Shown: positions 63,801 to 64,000 of the stretch, in pieces
Position numbering within the stretch: the first letter of the stretch is position 1
Layout of the letters: every line of letters starts with the position of its first letter
Assembly: GCF_001570605.1 (NCBI RefSeq)
Contig: NZ_BBXG01000027.1
Location: 58,080-122,079 of the forward strand
From: Herbidospora cretacea
GTDB taxonomy: Bacteria; Actinomycetota; Actinomycetes; Streptosporangiales; Streptosporangiaceae
DNA length: 64,000 bases
Reading direction: 5' to 3'
Program-made: the position numbers and the translations under genes
The notes under the pieces: model-generated
Told to the model about the DNA's origin: nothing
The model's database searches: none
Seen by the model: the letters and a program-made list of their open reading frames with translations, nothing else

Positions 63801-64000
63801 GGCACCCAGATACGAATAGCGGAAGAACGCCGGGTCGGTCACCTTCGCCTCGAAGAAGGGCGTCAGCGACGACAGCGTCCACAGACCCGAACCCTGCGTC
63901 CCACGAGCCCACAACTCCGACACCGCGGGCTTCTCGACATCCACCCGCGACGTCTGCCAATCCGACCACGGACCGTTCACACCCGTCGTCGTCACACCCC
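54897..64000 (-). CDS. Giant RHS/YD-repeat secreted protein, 5-prime end beyond the window
   Basis: More than 3030 residues are seen and the frame is still open at the right edge. From the N-terminal side: four tandem repeats of 116-118 residues (62550-63953) with a WRVRGV...GPWSxWQ ending; a Trp/Cys-rich Fn3-like module; an RHS entry motif (TDLSIPTPGLPLSVSRTYNS); two LamG-type domains (about 61800-61400 and 60700-60215); and a long YD-repeat shell. The RHS core ends NRYAYANDNPLTNIDPDGH (about 56000). The last 350 residues are a variable domain: about eleven Cys-containing units, then a hydrophobic Gly/Ala tail ending CHWLPCLSVKGQ. RHS proteins encapsulate a C-terminal toxin and act in contact competition; this C-terminus is not a toxin type I recognise. 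Confidence 0.9.
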   Translation of the reverse strand, partial: GVTTTGVNGPWSDWQTSRVDVEKPAVSELWARGTQGSGLWTLSSLTPFFEAKVTDPAFFRYSYLGAEVEHDPSVPAQGSGLIWSGTGTTATNSESPYARVTVASGKLTDGWLVRWRVRGVTTTGVNGPWSEWQSAKVDVNRPAGTGLGVVPGTKTADTAWTLASTTPWLYTKVTSTGNLASYLSAQVEHDPSAPGGGSGVIWSGTATTSYASGTNAWIQVPTGKLADGAQIRWRVRGVTTTGVVGPWSDWQSGTVDVGKPATASLGMTPGTAGVTAWTAGSLTPWLYAKVTDPQGRDSALRVEIEHHPDATGQASGLIWSGTAQTSYASGTNAWIQIPTGKLTDRWMIRWRVRGVAGGVGGPWSEWQNTTVDVGKPAVAAAGITPATPGTSAWTVGSLTPWFFAKVSDPQGRNSSLGVEIEHHPDATEQGSGPIWSGTGGTAYPSGSNSWVVVPAGKLLDGWMIRWRVRGVVGGVGGPWSGWQSATVSALPFQTFSPPAGSQVGTLTPTLSAHAQAPAEASVVYWIQVCSGTKNHWTWCDSSTEWTKDGTFQVPPGKLQWGRTYFWYAKAATSTTTVTSAWRTFTTAPEQGSINTLLAAGTDDRNFNHVNGNYTRTITDLSIPTPGLPLSVSRTYNSLDPRSDGAFGAGWSTRWDTRLQDEGRAITYPSMVGHWRLGDLAGSRFVADSSGHRFHAALAGGTTWVPGKIGGAVAKSGGPIATAAGPVLRTDDSYTVMSWVKLDDRTGSYQIAQQNGTNRSPYQLGVDSATGQLVFATVSADSSSAGRFTALSGSPAPVDTWFHLAGVYNKAAGTIAIYVNGSLLKTVSGVPAGWHAAGATVLGSDLKGAVDDIRMFQKALSTAEIQALAGLTAIAPPTTVLITYPDGSEQRFASRGDGTYASPPGTFATLVSLGDSGWRLMDQSATSYWFDASGRLTKVSDHRHRAQDLTYGPDGRLLKVVVAGGRSLTFGWTGGHITSVATDPVNGTPIIWTYEYSGDKLIKVCPPGSGGACTVYTYTDVSKYRSVVLDSRPTGYWRLNEATANLNGKVSGTIGWNFDESDGRISGTTANTIAGVAGALAGSGDTAMTFSSTSGSSYVSLPEAAVSGMGSALSVEAWFKTTGSGTVMGFQSSSDNFPTAYLPGIYVGTDGKLRGQFWTGSPTPITSATAVNDGAWHHVVLSAADNVQTLFLDGRPIGGLTGKITHAGNATMWDARIGAGFGASSWPGTTSSFSTFPFAGSVDEVAVYNRPLGLDTVRTHYAARAAQPVLTKETRPSGRIHAENVYAVDGGRLLTQTDDDGGTWTLSDLSYTKESSTQVSATTTVTDTHNGKLVYVTDALRGHRDISTTDQLGKVTRFAYDTGGFPATVTDPNGVTVDLSHNARGNLVAKKTCRAENMCATEYISYYLDVDDPFDPRNDRVTVYRDARSSSAADETYAITLTYNAFGEPVKRAVPPTGEFPSGREQSVVYTDGTESAVGGGTMPVGLMKTSKDYRGNETTFAYTAAGDLGQETGPTGLVSKYTYDAIGRPTSRTEVSAANPDGITTTQTYDSQSRLLTTTGAAVENEVTGVTHTLRQTRTYDADGNPLTSVTSDLTGGDLARTTSYTYDAYGRADSVTGPEGGVERFGYDHKGQKVGYTDTRGMLYHYTYTPRGEHASTILKDWRGSPLNPQSPADVVLMSYAYDPAGQLASQTDAMGRTTAYTYYDDGLKAQTIARGARLNGSTTPRDIVVDAKQYDAVGNVTRQTTEGGLVRVDAVYDAAGRLVSQTMDPETLARSTGYTYDANGNVVKIVKTGAGTSRTEITEYTYNAANHPIGQSVHNDGPDLTVALTVDDRGLVTAITDPRGKLPGATSADYTTNIRYNAIGKSVEVKLPAVQVERNGGAAVTARPTTRMGYNAFGEQTHVVDQEGRTRTSVFDRAARLVSQIMPEYTPPGGQPVTPTATAIYDAAGQQVSTTNARGHTTTTTYDGLGRKVRVTNPSVGGAPGGATTYTYDLLGEALSQTDPTGARWEATYDDLGRQITTTAFERKPTTGIFVTELEYDDADRLTKTTRPGGESVIRAYNAAGEMTSHKDALGNITSFGYDLSGRVVKTTNPLGVSNIATFDLAGRQVEVADVDSGGTVLRKLTSGYDAVGNKTSMTSARGHTTNRVYDAANRLIEQHEPVSAGETIDISFGYDAAGKQTRSTDGRGNSTYTTYNSLGLVESLVEPSTLAHPNLSDRTWTSIYDPAGNLITNLIPGGVRVESTFDELNRLVRQTGAGAEAATEDKAFGYDLAGRLTMAGDQSFTLNDRGRLIKTSGPGGDISAYAYDADDRLVQRADATGTASFTWDAADRLTQMFDPLTDTEIGYAYDQASRLTGLTYGAGGASRSFTYDLLNRLKTDELKNSQNALITSISYGYDADGNMTGKTTGGLAGSGSNTYTYDHSNRLTSWTASDGKTTEYGWDAAGNRISEGDKTFVYDERNRLTSGDGVTYSYTARGTLAESSDGMVRMSRFDAFDRLIQDAAVTYDYDSLGRVENRTENGQTTRFAYDGQTNNLVAVTDTQNVLKASYGRDAAGNTVSLSDGGGGQLALSDLRGDLIGTFTSGGATLVDSTAYNPFGEVTAQIGVTHGLGYQGEYTDPTTKKVNMAARWYQPATGAFISRDTLTLPADPSVQLNRYAYANDNPLTNIDPDGHATCAKKPNQKKCKKVEVQIKKEVADTHVDCVADYGKKGCKKAEEAYTDCRLNGGSQQKCNGVEVYVGCTTKKYSSKNCKEAEELYLGCAKDGLEGSVCQSGAIQYAGCRGGSNSKNACERAFEGYTECRAGGGGHTAGVCTKSSSIYLNCRKRNGVKDHYACQNASQSYLKCKDKTGKEDYACSLQASSYLGCRDTSYGSGKHSDAFCTGVVDANLRCLKDYSLNECSWVSPTYLKCAKKYKESGCVGDDGVTGWDCDEYSFKKALAGNDTCRQYLSQEDTNLLATYLGYITVAAGACTIVGLESVIGIPASAACGIVTAFVGAGLGVINGANKGKGIVIEYGKCHWLPCLSVKGQ
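55230..55886 (-). repeat. Tandem cysteine-repeat domain at the RHS C-terminus
   Basis: About eleven successive units of 19-25 residues follow the pattern C-x(8-14)-C-x(~7)-Y-x(1-2)-C. Examples are DCRLNGGSQQKCNGVEVYV, GCTTKKYSSKNCKEAEELYL and KCKDKTGKEDYACSLQASSY. The spacing between the first Cys of each unit is regular, while the loops vary in sequence and length. It looks like a disulfide-rich solenoid or a series of small knots. Base composition is lower in GC than the YD-repeat part (one 60-base line, 55501-55560, counts 34 G/C). Confidence 0.8.
62550..63953 (-). repeat. Four tandem 116-118-residue repeats in the RHS N-terminal region
   Basis: Boundaries by the WQ codon are 63600-63953, 63246-63599, 62898-63245 and 62550-62897. 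Each unit contains SLTPWLYAKVTDPQGR, EIEHHPDA and GLIWSGT, and ends WRVRGVxGGVGGPWSxWQ. High similarity between units implies recent duplication. The predicted fold is a beta-sandwich; a further unit begins at the window edge. Confidence 0.88.

Noticed and set aside
54897..64000. Type VI secretion effector reading of the RHS protein
   Set aside because: The genome appears to be actinobacterial, with no T6SS genes, PAAR or VgrG-like domain seen; Gram-positive RHS proteins use other routes.

Overview
The window is GC-rich throughout (close to 70 percent by eye). It has many GTG/TTG starts, GTGA/ATGA gene overlaps, XRE/DUF5753 regulators, Ser-Pro linkers in secreted enzymes, and two exact 14-bp palindromes of the actinobacterial cellulose-regulator (CebR/CelR) type. 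This points to a filamentous actinomycete. The gene set suggests the Streptosporangiaceae side (Streptosporangium/Nonomuraea-like); that placement is inference and no rRNA or tRNA is present to test it.

Left part (1-13.8 kb). The start of an SDR gene diverges from an MmyB-type XRE regulator. A pentapeptide-like membrane protein and a small helical membrane protein follow. Next come two secreted cellulases, a GH48 exocellulase (CBM2 + GH48) and a GH9 processive-type endocellulase (GH9 + CBM3c + CBM2). Each is preceded by a CebR-type operator and by a second palindrome built on TGAAAGTTTCA. A translationally coupled operon of two GT4 glycosyltransferases, a toroid-like protein and a GH130 phosphorylase/mannosidase-family protein follows; it appears to be entered through a 10-codon leader ORF.

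Middle (13.8-39.9 kb). A degenerate response regulator is followed by a minus-strand operon holding a small beta-grasp protein that ends in Gly-Gly at the stop codon and two DUF4132 paralogues. This operon diverges from a SNF2 helicase and a SWIM zinc-finger protein. Further on are a diacylglycerol-kinase-like lipid kinase, an M6 (immune inhibitor A type) protease, a GlcD-type FAD oxidase, a transmembrane Ser/Thr kinase, a macrolide-type glycosyltransferase, an unknown helical protein, a 1115-residue secreted PA14/propeller/CBM/DUF1080 protein, and a secreted beta-helix protein with a ricin-type lectin domain.

Right part (39.9-64 kb). An acyl-CoA carboxylase operon (beta, alpha, enoyl-CoA hydratase, AtuA) fits branched-chain or acyclic-terpene acid catabolism. 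It is followed by a DUF5753 regulator flanked by two small genes. Next are divergent amine-catabolism genes: a class III aminotransferase, a Rieske oxygenase and an FAD oxidoreductase on one strand, and a PotD-PotB-PotC transporter with no visible ATPase on the other. A 26-bp inverted repeat lies between them. The window ends inside a giant RHS/YD-repeat protein (more than 3030 residues seen). Its C-terminus is a tandem cysteine-repeat domain plus a hydrophobic tail, and it is followed by a two-helix membrane protein that could be its immunity factor.

The most interesting candidates are (1) the Gly-Gly beta-grasp/DUF4132 operon, (2) the RHS cysteine-repeat C-terminus with its small membrane partner, and (3) the GT4-GT4-toroid-GH130 operon. 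Several genes show a -10-like hexamer 6-8 nt before the start codon, consistent with leaderless mRNAs.
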